A DNA stretch of 23,442 nt from UBA6921 sp031363085 (GCA_031363085.1 JANLTU010000082.1:1-23442), one strand, 5' to 3'. Positions 1-7,111 are shown, counted from the stretch's first letter. A program made the numbers and translations. Notes: generated from the letters alone by a model not told the origin.

Positions 1-71
1 CGCAGACGGTTTTAAATGACTGCTATCGGGCATGAATTTGAAACCTTTTTGAAGCTCGAAGGTTCGCATTA

Positions 72-282
72 GGTCGAAAGCGCCCCCGTCACAAAGACGA
101 GGCCTCATCGCATTTACGCGCCACATGCGCTGTCCTGCGCAGTGCCAATTCGAATGTTACGGCTCTTTGCCTTCTGCACATCTTGGCCAAACGTCACGAC
201 GGGGCCGGAGTAAATTTCTTTAACACGCGCCATGTCAAAACCAGGAGCCTGGCTGCTAAACGTAAAGAGCTAACTTTGAAAT
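72..282. repeat. Direct repeat copy A (about 211 bp), left border of toxin-antitoxin cassette
   Basis: This stretch recurs at 1282-1492, at a spacing of about 1210 bp. The two copies share long near-identical blocks, for example around 141-171 and 201-250. Two secondary-structure elements are conserved: a short hairpin (GCGCTG 127-132 with CAGTGC 140-145) and a longer imperfect inverted pair (GTTACGGCTCTTTGCC 156-171 with CGTAAAGAGCTAAC 261-274). Short open frames cross both copies but have no start, ribosome site or family resemblance, so I treat the repeat as non-coding. Nothing else is recognisable in 1-326. Confidence 0.85.
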
Positions 283-326
283 CTCAAACCTCATCAGCCA
301 AAGCTCAAATTTGCGGCCCAGGCGAG

Positions 327-355
327 TTGACCATCCGTATCTATACGGATACAGT
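327..355 (+). promoter_or_regulatory. Promoter with palindromic operator of the toxin-antitoxin module
   Basis: A TTGACC -35 box (327-332) is followed after 17 nt by a TACAGT -10-like box (350-355). A perfect inverted repeat, ATCCGTAT-CT-ATACGGAT (333-350), fills the spacer. An antitoxin bound there would block RNA polymerase, which is the usual autoregulation of type II modules. The predicted transcription start falls near 362, at the toxin ATG, so the message may be leaderless or nearly so. The palindrome is directly visible; its role as operator is inference. Confidence 0.6.
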
Positions 356-361
356 ATAGCT

Positions 362-658
362 ATGTTCACGATACAACAGACGGAAACATTTACATCGTGG
401 TTTTCTAATCTGCGCGATGCTCGAGCCAAAGCGCGGATCATCATGCGGTTAGATCGCGTGCGGGCCGGAAATCTGGGTGATGTGAAGTCGGTTGGGCATC
501 AAGTTTATGAAATGCGCGTGGACGTTGGACCGGGTTACCGGTTGTATTATACCCAACGTGGTAAAACGTTTCTGTTGCTACTGTGCGGGGGCGATAAATC
601 CACGCAATCCCGTGACATCAAACGCGCCGCCGTATTGACGCAGGAGTTATGGCCATGA
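362..658 (+). CDS. RelE/HigB-type toxin of a type II toxin-antitoxin system
   Basis: A 98-residue protein resembling the addiction-module killer family in the RelE/ParE superfamily (phage-derived Gp49-like/HigB proteins). Family members are usually ribosome-dependent mRNA endonucleases that arrest growth when the antitoxin is lost. The C-terminal half carries the family signature: a GPGYRLYY segment, a hydrophobic LLLLC strand and a GGDK-S-Q-DI motif. The length is typical. The ATG at 362 is preferred over an upstream TTG at 311 because the shorter start matches family N-termini (FTIQQTETFTSWF) and the longer one would cross the operator palindrome. No good Shine-Dalgarno precedes it. It overlaps the antitoxin gene by 4 bp (ATGA). 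The exact target is not determinable from sequence. Confidence 0.88.
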   Translation: MFTIQQTETFTSWFSNLRDARAKARIIMRLDRVRAGNLGDVKSVGHQVYEMRVDVGPGYRLYYTQRGKTFLLLLCGGDKSTQSRDIKRAAVLTQELWP

Positions 659-981
659 AAACGAAAGAACGCATCACCAACTTTGACCCTGCCAGCTACC
701 TCAATAGCGACGAGGTGATCGCGGAATACCTCACCGCAGTTTTGGAGGAAGACGATCCTGGCCTGCTGTTGACCGCGTTGGCCAACGTTGCAAAAGCGCG
801 CGGAATGACACAAATCGCCAAGGACACGGGCTTGGGGCGCGAAAGCTTGTACAAGGCGCTCGCTCCGGGAGCGAAGCCGCGCTTCGACACAATTCTAAAA
901 ATCTTGCGTAGCCTCAAGGTGAATCTCGCAGTAATACCGGTCGCTCCAACTGCGAAAAAACGCCGCGCGGGCGCAGCGTGA
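655..981 (+). CDS. HTH antitoxin paired with the RelE/HigB-type toxin
   Basis: A 108-residue antidote protein of the addiction-module family that pairs with this type of toxin. The N-terminal segment (DPASYLNSDEVIAEYLTAVLEE) matches the family's usual opening. Residues about 51-69 (MTQIAKDTGLGRESLYKAL) form a helix-turn-helix, and the tail is lysine/arginine rich. The ATG at 655 overlaps the toxin stop and has GGAG at 643-646, 8 nt upstream; the ATG at 649 would sit too close to that site. It presumably binds both the toxin and the palindrome at 333-350. The toxin-first gene order is the HigBA arrangement. Confidence 0.87.
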   Translation: MKTKERITNFDPASYLNSDEVIAEYLTAVLEEDDPGLLLTALANVAKARGMTQIAKDTGLGRESLYKALAPGAKPRFDTILKILRSLKVNLAVIPVAPTAKKRRAGAA

Positions 982-985
982 AGGT

Positions 986-1194
986 GTGGCAAGACGTGTA
1001 TCACGCGCAATGACGCGGCAAACCACTTTCAGAGCAGCGGCGGAGATTACGGGCGGCGGATCTAGCGCGTTCTCGCGTTATGAACGCGGCAGGGCGAAGC
1101 CATCGGCAGCGGTGATCAATCTGTTCAGGCTACTGGAAACGTACCAGAGTTTCTCGATGAATTCGAACCTGTTGACATGCGGTCGGCACCGTGA
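986..1194 (+). pseudogene. Frameshifted C-terminal remnant of an MqsA/HigA-like antitoxin
   Basis: The reading frame from 986 contains AAEITGGGSSAFSRYERG followed by AKPSAAVINLFRLLE, which closely resembles the DNA-binding C-terminal domain of MqsA-type antitoxins (GGG-x2-AFSRYE-G-A-P). Near 1142 the frame breaks. A different frame then continues as PEFLDEFEPVD and stops at 1192-1194, which looks like the natural C-terminal tail of such proteins. The N-terminal zinc-binding half and any MqsR-like toxin are absent. I read this as a decayed fragment of a second toxin-antitoxin pair within the same cassette. Family assignment is from motif resemblance only. Confidence 0.6.
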
Positions 1195-1281
1195 AAAGCA
1201 GACATTCGAAGTACCTGCACGTAGGATCGCATACAACACGAACCAAACGTTGTTTTGCTGAAGTGCTGAACGACCACTTGG

Positions 1282-1492
1282 GGTCGAAAGCGTACACTCA
1301 CAATGAAAAGGCTATAGCGCATTTATTCACAACATGCACTGTCGTGCGCAGTGCCAATTCCAATGTTACGGCTCTTTGCCTTCGGCACATTTTGGCCAAG
1401 CCTCGCGACGGGGTCGGAGTAAATTTCTTTAAACCGCGCCATGTCAAAACCAGGAGCCGGGCTGCTTAAGCGTAAAGAGCAAACTTTTAAAT
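1282..1492. repeat. Direct repeat copy B, right border of toxin-antitoxin cassette
   Basis: Second copy of the element at 72-282. The hairpin is kept with a changed base in one arm (GCACTG 1336-1341 with CAGTGC 1349-1354), and the long inverted pair is kept (1365-1380 with 1471-1484). Small indels put the offset at 1209-1210 bp throughout. The stretch 1195-1567, between the antitoxin remnant and the DsrE-like gene, holds this repeat and nothing else I recognise. Confidence 0.85.
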
Positions 1493-1567
1493 TTATCCAT
1501 TACTCTTCTCAGCATCCCGGCCACGCATCGTTGTCGTTTCACCGCTCCTTCAACCCCATCGACGGAA

Positions 1568-2023
1568 CTACGGACGGATATAACTCCAGCCTTGCTGTTG
1601 CAGATTCAGAATCCGCACCAGACCGGCCGGCACGACGTGCGCGCCTTCGGTAATTTCGGCCTTGGCGTTGTTGTCTTTTTCCCATCTTTTGATGGTATTG
1701 CCACAGGCGGCGAAGCTCACGTTTTGCAACGCAAGATCTTTGATGCGGCCTGCCACGGGGCTGTCTTTGAGCATCATTTTTAATCCAGGGCCATAGGCCA
1801 CGACTTCAATATTGATGTTGTCGATGCCCAGTTCTCTTTGCACATTGACCGCATTATTCAGCGCCATGTTCGCGACTTTTTCACTGTCTTCGGTGAGCTG
1901 AATCACCATGTTGTACGGCTTCTTTGCCGGCGTCGCAGCGGGCACATCTGCGGTAGCTGAAATTCCCGGTAAGAAACTCAATGAAGCACCCACGATCATC
2001 AGCACTGCAATTATCGATTTCAT
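1568..2023 (-). CDS. Exported DsrE/DsrF-like family protein
   Basis: A 151-residue protein with an N-terminal Sec signal peptide (about residues 1-24, hydrophobic core IIAVLMIVGASLSFL, likely cleavage after ISATA). The mature part has the DsrE-fold pattern: a leading strand (YNMVIQLTED), a helix with ALNNAVNVQRELG, the strand IEVVAYGPGLKMML, and a single cysteine in VSFAACGNTI. DsrE-like proteins include sulfur-relay carriers, and small exported members occur in sulfur-oxidising bacteria, but their role is poorly known. AGGAGGTG lies just upstream of the ATG at 2023. It diverges from the ECF sigma operon and shares a promoter-like motif with it, so it may belong to that regulon. Confidence 0.85.
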   Translation of the reverse strand: MKSIIAVLMIVGASLSFLPGISATADVPAATPAKKPYNMVIQLTEDSEKVANMALNNAVNVQRELGIDNINIEVVAYGPGLKMMLKDSPVAGRIKDLALQNVSFAACGNTIKRWEKDNNAKAEITEGAHVVPAGLVRILNLQQQGWSYIRP

Positions 2024-2106
2024 AACACACCTCCTGAAGACTTTGATTTACTCCACGGGTTATCAACCTCATGTTGGCGAGCCTTTGATTGCTCGACTCA
2101 TCTTGT

Positions 2107-2135
2107 ATAACCTGCGGTTGCCGGAAGTTATTCCC
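2107..2135 (-). promoter_or_regulatory. Putative ECF-type promoter for the DsrE-like gene
   Basis: On the minus strand GGGAATAA (2135-2128) is followed after exactly 16 nt by GTTAT (2111-2107). The same two boxes with the same spacing occur on the plus strand at 2159-2187. A GGAA-type -35 with a short -10 is the style of ECF sigma promoters. The predicted transcript would have a leader of roughly 75 nt before the ATG at 2023. Confidence 0.55.
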
Positions 2136-2158
2136 GTGAAAATTCAAATCCCATGTCG

Positions 2159-2187
2159 GGGAATAAAATAGTCGCTATTCGAGTTAT
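2159..2187 (+). promoter_or_regulatory. Putative autoregulated ECF-type promoter of the sigma/anti-sigma operon
   Basis: GGGAATAA (2159-2166), a 16-nt spacer and GTTAT (2183-2187) precede the sigma gene start at 2215 by about 28 nt. The boxes match the divergent element at 2107-2135. ECF sigma operons commonly drive their own transcription. That the encoded sigma recognises these boxes is inference. Confidence 0.55.
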
Positions 2188-2214
2188 CCACTTACGAGAC
2201 GGCATTAACCACGC

Positions 2215-2787
2215 GTGGCGAAAAACAACCAAGAACTTGCACGGTTTGAGCAATGCGTGCTGCCGCATCTGGATGCCGCGTTCAATCTGGCGCGCTGGCT
2301 GGTGGGCAATGACCATGATGCGCAAGATCTCGCGCAGGAGTCGTGTGTGCGTGCATTGAAATATTTTGCCAGCTTTCACGGCACGGACGCGCGCGCGTGG
2401 CTACTGACCATCGTGCGCAACACGACCTTCACCTGGCTGCGGCAACATCGCATGCAGGAGCTCACCATGCCGCTCGACGACGACTATTTCGACCCCGCCT
2501 CGGCGGCTGGCGACGCAACCGCATCCACGTCGCCAAGCCCTGAACTGCAACTGGTGCAGCAAGCCGATGCCGACCAATTGCGGCTCGCCATTGAACAATT
2601 GCCGGTGGAATTTCGTGAGGTGATGGTGTTGCGCGAACTCGAAGAACTACCCTACAAACAGATTGCATCAATCACGAACGTGCCCGTGGGTACGGTCATG
2701 TCGCGGCTGGCTCGCGCGCGCAAGCGCTTGCAACAAATTCTTATGCCCAGCCCGGCGGCACGGCAGGATGGCAGCGATGGACTGTAA
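2215..2787 (+). CDS. ECF-family RNA polymerase sigma factor
   Basis: A 190-residue sigma-70 family protein of extracytoplasmic-function type. Region 2 runs roughly residues 10-80, with LPHLDAAFNLARWLVGN, DAQDLAQESCVRALKYF and the DNA-melting stretch RAWLLTIVRNTTFTWLRQHR. Region 4 runs roughly 118-175, with LPVEFREVMVLRELEELPYKQ and IASITNVPVGTVMSRLARAR, the -35-reading helix-turn-helix. A low-complexity linker (SAAGDATASTSPSP) joins them. The start is a GTG at 2215, after a weak ribosome site. The gene overlaps the downstream anti-sigma gene, as expected for a coupled pair. It probably directs transcription from the opposed GGGAATAA/GTTAT elements upstream. Confidence 0.93.
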   Translation: MAKNNQELARFEQCVLPHLDAAFNLARWLVGNDHDAQDLAQESCVRALKYFASFHGTDARAWLLTIVRNTTFTWLRQHRMQELTMPLDDDYFDPASAAGDATASTSPSPELQLVQQADADQLRLAIEQLPVEFREVMVLRELEELPYKQIASITNVPVGTVMSRLARARKRLQQILMPSPAARQDGSDGL

Positions 2788-3565
2788 AGAATTTAATGTC
2801 ATGCTCGACGCTTATGTGGACAGCGAATTCGATGCGTTCACGATGGCGCGCATGGAAACCCATGTGCAAACTTGCCCCGCCTGTCAACAACGGCTGCGCG
2901 AACAGATGCAACTACGTGCCGCGATTAAAACCGCCGCGCCCTACTTCAAGGCGCCGGCAAGTTTACGCCAAAGCATGCATGCGCAGTTGCGCAAAGCTGG
3001 GAAAACACCTGAAAAATCACGCGGGCTGGATTACCTGAACACTTGGCGCTGGCCGACCGTGAGCGCGGTCGTCACCAGCGTTGTGCTATTTAGTACCAGC
3101 CTGATGCTGGTGCTCAACACGCCGTCGGCCGACGACTTGCTGGCGCGCGAAGTCATCGGCGGGCACGTGCGCTCGTTGATGGCCGAGCACCTCACCGACG
3201 TGCGCTCCACCGATCAACATACCGTCAAACCGTGGTTCATCGGCCAGCTCGATTTTGCTCCGCCGGTTCGCGATTTTTCCGCGCAGGGTTTTGTGTTGAT
3301 GGGCGGACGACTGGATTATGTCAACAACCGCAAGGTCGCGGCCTTGGTCTATCAGTATCGCAAGCATGCAATCAATCTGTTCATTTGGCCGACCGGCGGG
3401 GAGCGCACCGCGAACCTTCATGAGCGGGAGTGGCAGGGTTATACCGCCGATGCATGGACCCAGGCGGGAATGCAGTTTTGGGCAGTCTCTGACATCAACG
3501 CAACTGAGTTAAACGAATTTACACACTTGTTACAGTCGGCCGTCGTTACTCCTCCTGTGCAATAA
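2777..3565 (+). CDS. Membrane-anchored zinc anti-sigma factor
   Basis: A 262-residue protein starting MDCKEFNVMLDAYVDSEFD, followed by the ZAS-domain zinc motif H-x3-C-x2-C (H29, C33, C36 in HVQTCPAC). A single transmembrane helix lies at about 93-114. The extracytoplasmic domain of about 145 residues contains the GRLDYVNNRKVAALVYQYRKH segment typical of transmembrane anti-sigma regulators. The ATG at 2777 has AGGATGG just upstream; an in-frame ATG at 2768 is an alternative. It overlaps the sigma gene by 11 bp, implying translational coupling. It presumably holds the sigma at the membrane until a periplasmic or redox signal releases it. Confidence 0.9.
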   Translation: MDCKEFNVMLDAYVDSEFDAFTMARMETHVQTCPACQQRLREQMQLRAAIKTAAPYFKAPASLRQSMHAQLRKAGKTPEKSRGLDYLNTWRWPTVSAVVTSVVLFSTSLMLVLNTPSADDLLAREVIGGHVRSLMAEHLTDVRSTDQHTVKPWFIGQLDFAPPVRDFSAQGFVLMGGRLDYVNNRKVAALVYQYRKHAINLFIWPTGGERTANLHEREWQGYTADAWTQAGMQFWAVSDINATELNEFTHLLQSAVVTPPVQ

Positions 3566-3812
3566 AAACATGACGGGCCGACGCAGCCACGATCAAGCTG
3601 CGGCTTATTGTTGACACACCATGACCCGACGATCCTCCGTTGCATCGTCTTGCCGATAACCTGAGCTTTGCCTGGATACATTCACCTTGTCAGCAATCTT
3701 TGAAAATGCCAACCCGGTTAGAATATCGGTGCTTGTGAACGAAAAAAACCTGCTCCTATCATGGCCTCCTTGCAGCGCGGATTAAGCTGTACGACTACAA
3801 AGGGGGTATGTC

Positions 3813-5843
3813 ATGTCTTTTATAAACAGGGTCTCGACTTTATCGAAGTGTGGTGCACTGTGTATGGCGGCATTCACCGTGATCGGCGCGGGTTGTGTTG
3901 ATCCGGCGTCGAAAACTGCAGCCGACGATCCGGCAAAAAACTCAGCCGGAACACAAAATATCGAAGGCATTGCCGGTGCTGCGGGCCCGGGCAACGGCCA
4001 AGTCACGCTGATTCATCTGGGCGATATTCATGGTCACATGCTGCCACGCGCGAATGCGCGCAGCGACAGCGTCGGCACGCTCGAAGGTGGCCTAGCGCGC
4101 ATGTATACCGTGGTGAATCAAATTCGTCGTGACGCGTTCGACGGTGGCATTAACCATGCCCTGGTCATCAATACCGGCGATACCTTGCAAGGCTCCGGCG
4201 AAGCGCTGTTCACGCGCGGTCAGGCGATGATCGACGTGGTCAATCTGTTCGGCATTGATGCCAATGCGCCCGGCAATTGGGATTTTTTGTACGGGCCGGG
4301 CCGGTTCATCGAAACCTTCGCGGGTAAAAACGGCGCCTCGCCCGCCGTCAATTGGAATGCGCTCGCCGCCAATCTCTACTACACCAATCAGTTCGACCCC
4401 GCCGCCCTCTGCGGAATTACGGATACGGCTGGCAATAAACTCAAACGCGTGCTGCCGACTTACCAGATACGCACCATCGGAAAAGTCAAGATCGGCATTC
4501 TTGGCTTCACCACCGCACGCGCCATCGCCGCCGTCGGGCCCAAAGTCACCGCAGGCTTTCAATTCACCGACGGTAATGTCGAGCTACCCTGCTACGTTGA
4601 CGTGCTGCGCAACCAGGAAAAAGTCGACTTGGTGGTGATGATTTCGGAGCTGGAAATGTCGCGTGACATCAAACTCGCCGAAACCTACGCCGGTGTGGAC
4701 GTGATCCTGAATTCCGACATGCATGAGCGCACTACGACGCCGATTGTAACTTCCAAAGGCACCATCATTGTCGAAGAGGGACAAGATGGCACCATGCTCG
4801 GCGAGCTCAAGCTGCTAGTAAAAAGAGGCCAGCTCGATAAATGGAAATGGACGCCACATATCATCACCGACAAAATTCCGGAAGACGCGATGATCGCGGC
4901 CAAGGTCGCCCAGGTGCGCGCGCCGTTCGTCACGGGAACCTTCGTTGCCGGTCAAAAAGTGACGGTGGGCGGCAACACCACGACACTGCTGCGGCCGGTT
5001 GATGAAGTCGTCGCAACTACCGAAGTGCCGTTACACCGTTCCAATTTTGTCACTGAGGACATGCCGGGCGTCGTCGAGGGTTCGTCGCATGACTTAATCG
5101 CCGACGCGATGCGTTGGGCGGGCATGACCGATGCGGCAGCGGTGCGCGGTTTCCGTTACGGCACACATGTTCCCGCCAACGCATCGATCACCATGGAAGA
5201 CATTTATCATTTCATTCCGGTGGCGGCCAAGATGGGTCGGGGTACCAAAGCTTGCGGCTTTGATCTGAAGACACAAATCGAAAACTCCACCGACGGCACC
5301 TTCAACCCCGAGCCTTTAAAATGGACCGGCGGATGGATGTTCGGCTACAGCAACATCAGCTTCGACTTGGATGCCTGCGCCGGATATCTTGGCGACGGCG
5401 CGCTGGATCGCGGCACGAACATCAAAGTCGGCGGGGTACTGGTTAACACCAAAGATACTTACAATAAGACGACGTTGGCGTGTAACAGCGGCAATCCTGC
5501 GTACTCAGTAGCCGGTTACTGGTTCGCGGAAGATCCCGACACCATTAATAATTGCAATGCCTGCCGGGGCCGCTTGGTGCAGGTCGTGACTAATGACGGC
5601 AAAACGCTGGATGTGAATCCTGCGGCACTACCCAACAGCAACAGCTTGCTGGATGTCACCGAAGCGGTGGTGAGATACCTGCAAGCCGCAACCACCGCAG
5701 GCGGAGTCGGTGGGGTCGTCACGGCGAGCAACCTGCCGTTGCATCGCGTTACCGTGAAGCGTTTACCAACTATTAATCCGTACCAGTTCAATATGATTCA
5801 GCCTTTGCTCGGCGCAACGCTCGCGACCTGCCCGACGCTGTAA
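3813..5843 (+). CDS. SoxB/5'-nucleotidase-like metallophosphoesterase lipoprotein with altered metal site
   Basis: A 676-residue exported protein. A signal peptide ends at a permissive lipobox (IGAGC, C28). A calcineurin-like metallophosphoesterase domain spans about 63-330, and a 5'-nucleotidase C-terminal-type domain about 375-650. Metal-site motifs are DIH (D71, H73), NTGD (D123) and GNWDFLYG (N155, W156). The tryptophan in place of the GNHE catalytic histidine resembles SoxB thiosulfohydrolase. However, the usual SH motif reads SEL (about 278-280) and the usual GGHTH motif reads NSDMH (300-304), so two conserved histidines are replaced by acidic residues. An additional CNAC pair lies near the C-terminus. 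AGGGGG precedes the ATG. No other sox genes are nearby, so I do not call it soxB. The substrate is unknown. Confidence 0.82.
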   Translation: MSFINRVSTLSKCGALCMAAFTVIGAGCVDPASKTAADDPAKNSAGTQNIEGIAGAAGPGNGQVTLIHLGDIHGHMLPRANARSDSVGTLEGGLARMYTVVNQIRRDAFDGGINHALVINTGDTLQGSGEALFTRGQAMIDVVNLFGIDANAPGNWDFLYGPGRFIETFAGKNGASPAVNWNALAANLYYTNQFDPAALCGITDTAGNKLKRVLPTYQIRTIGKVKIGILGFTTARAIAAVGPKVTAGFQFTDGNVELPCYVDVLRNQEKVDLVVMISELEMSRDIKLAETYAGVDVILNSDMHERTTTPIVTSKGTIIVEEGQDGTMLGELKLLVKRGQLDKWKWTPHIITDKIPEDAMIAAKVAQVRAPFVTGTFVAGQKVTVGGNTTTLLRPVDEVVATTEVPLHRSNFVTEDMPGVVEGSSHDLIADAMRWAGMTDAAAVRGFRYGTHVPANASITMEDIYHFIPVAAKMGRGTKACGFDLKTQIENSTDGTFNPEPLKWTGGWMFGYSNISFDLDACAGYLGDGALDRGTNIKVGGVLVNTKDTYNKTTLACNSGNPAYSVAGYWFAEDPDTINNCNACRGRLVQVVTNDGKTLDVNPAALPNSNSLLDVTEAVVRYLQAATTAGGVGGVVTASNLPLHRVTVKRLPTINPYQFNMIQPLLGATLATCPTL

Positions 5844-5865
5844 TTGCCAAGTTTTACACTACTGC

Positions 5866-5895
5866 ACGGCCCGGCTTATCCCGGGCCGTCTTTTT
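5866..5895 (+). terminator. Rho-independent terminator after the SoxB-like gene
   Basis: Perfect 9-bp arms ACGGCCCGG (5866-5874) and CCGGGCCGT (5881-5889) flank a 6-nt loop and are followed by a T-rich tract (5889-5895). It ends the plus-strand transcript just before the convergent thioredoxin gene. Confidence 0.9.
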
Positions 5896-5902
5896 GTACT
5901 GA

Positions 5903-6442
5903 TCACCCCGCTTCTTGCAGCAACGCGCGGATTTTCTGCTCAGTGCCCGCGTAGTCGCCCTCGCCGATTTTGCTGTACCTCACCATGCCGTGTTTGTCGA
6001 TCAGGTAGAGCGTGGGCCAGAAGCGATTGCGGTAGCGCTTCCAGTTGGCGAAGTCGTTGTCGATAGCGACCGCGTAGCTGATGCCCGCCTTGTCGACATA
6101 CGCACGCACATTGGCCGGATCACGTTCGCGGTCGAACTCGGGTGCATGCACGCTGATCACTTCCAATCCCGCGTCGCGAAAACGTGAGTGCCACTGTTTG
6201 ATGTAGGGCTCCACGTTGTGACAGTTCCAGCATTCGAAGGTCCAGAACTCCACCAGCACCACCTTGCCACGCAACTCGGCCATGGTTGTGGGTGACGCGT
6301 TCAACCAGGTGTCGCTGATGATGTCCGGCGCACGGCCGGACAGCGGCACAACATCGGCAGCGGGGCTAAGACTCGTCAAGCAGGCCGCCAGCAATGCGCC
6401 ACCCGCCAGAATCATGCTGAAGCTGAAGCGAACCGTCGTCAT
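5903..6442 (-). CDS. TlpA-like thioredoxin-fold lipoprotein (CWNC active site)
   Basis: A 179-residue periplasmic thiol-disulfide protein of the TlpA/AhpC-TSA superfamily. A lipoprotein signal ends at LLAAC (C21). The active site is WTFECWNC (C70, C73), and the cis-proline region is RFWPTLYLIDKHG. A segment between them (LEVISVHAPEF) is characteristic of this subgroup. The ATG at 6442 is chosen because GGAGG lies 10 nt upstream; a longer frame to 6496 would translate through that site. It is a close paralogue of the gene at 6521-7105 and last in a minus-strand run behind corA. It probably reduces or oxidises exported cysteines; the partner is unknown. Confidence 0.87.
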   Translation of the reverse strand: MTTVRFSFSMILAGGALLAACLTSLSPAADVVPLSGRAPDIISDTWLNASPTTMAELRGKVVLVEFWTFECWNCHNVEPYIKQWHSRFRDAGLEVISVHAPEFDRERDPANVRAYVDKAGISYAVAIDNDFANWKRYRNRFWPTLYLIDKHGMVRYSKIGEGDYAGTEQKIRALLQEAG

Positions 6443-6520
6443 ACCTATACATCCTCCAAAATTAGTCAGAGGAACAGTGTGACGCGAAAAGTTCACAAGA
6501 CGATCACGCGGCCGTTTTTG

Positions 6521-7105
6521 CTACGACGCGGCTTCCTGCAATAACGCCTGAATTCTCTGCTCAGTGTCGGCGTAGTCGCCGGCGCCGATTTTGCGGTGGC
6601 GCAACATGCCGCGCTTGTCGACCAGATACAGCGCCGGCCAGACTTGATTGCGGTAACGATTCCAGTTGCTGTAATCGTTGTCGATGGCAACCGGGTAGTG
6701 AATTTCTGCCTGCGTAACGCGCGCGCGCACGCTGTTCAATTCGCGCTCGTGATTGAATTCGGGCGCATGCACGGAAATCACTTCCAGCCCCTGGCTCCGA
6801 TAATGTTCGCTCCACTGCTTGACATAAGGTTCCAGGGCGCGACAACTGTCGCAACTCAAGGTCCAAAACTCGACCAGCACCACCTTGCCGCGCAGCTCGG
6901 AGATTTTTTCCGGTGCACCGTTCAACCAAGTGTCACTGACCACGTCGGGCGCAGGACCGGACAGCGGCGCAACACTGCCGGTGGAGCGGGCGATGGCCAG
7001 ATAAACAAACAATCCCACACTCCCCAGCACCAGAAGGGTGGCGGCGGTAAACCAAATGAAGAAACGCGAGCGCCGCGCTTGTTCCTCTGCGGGTGGGGTG
7101 TCCAT
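6521..7105 (-). CDS. Membrane-anchored TlpA-like thioredoxin-fold protein (CDSC active site)
   Basis: A 194-residue paralogue of its downstream neighbour. A short cytoplasmic N-terminus and an uncleaved transmembrane anchor (about 16-38) are followed by the same PLSG-APD-SDTWLN opening. The active site is WTLSCDSC (C85, C88), then LEVISVHAPEF, IDNDYSNWNRYRN and the cis-proline VWPALYLVDKRG. The similarity runs the full length of the soluble domain, showing a tandem duplication. The inter-cysteine residues differ (DS against WN), which in this fold tunes redox potential. Its start is 6 nt after the corA stop, so the two genes are probably co-transcribed. Confidence 0.88.
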   Translation of the reverse strand: MDTPPAEEQARRSRFFIWFTAATLLVLGSVGLFVYLAIARSTGSVAPLSGPAPDVVSDTWLNGAPEKISELRGKVVLVEFWTLSCDSCRALEPYVKQWSEHYRSQGLEVISVHAPEFNHERELNSVRARVTQAEIHYPVAIDNDYSNWNRYRNQVWPALYLVDKRGMLRHRKIGAGDYADTEQRIQALLQEAAS

Positions 7106-7111
7106 ATTTGA

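Noticed and set aside
72..1492. Integron gene-cassette array with attC sites
   Set aside because: The inverted pair in each repeat has GTT at the left and AAC at the right, the opposite of attC, and no GTTRRRY core or integrase is present.
1191..1653. Open frames across repeat copy B as small proteins
   Set aside because: They lie inside the repeat, have no ribosome site, and differ between the two repeat copies in start and frame.
3577..3606. CGCAGC/GCTGCG inverted pair after the anti-sigma gene as a terminator
   Set aside because: Short stem with a 9-nt loop and no real T-tract.
3813..5843. Naming the lipoprotein soxB
   Set aside because: Only the GNW motif is SoxB-like; two other metal-site motifs differ and no other sox gene is nearby.
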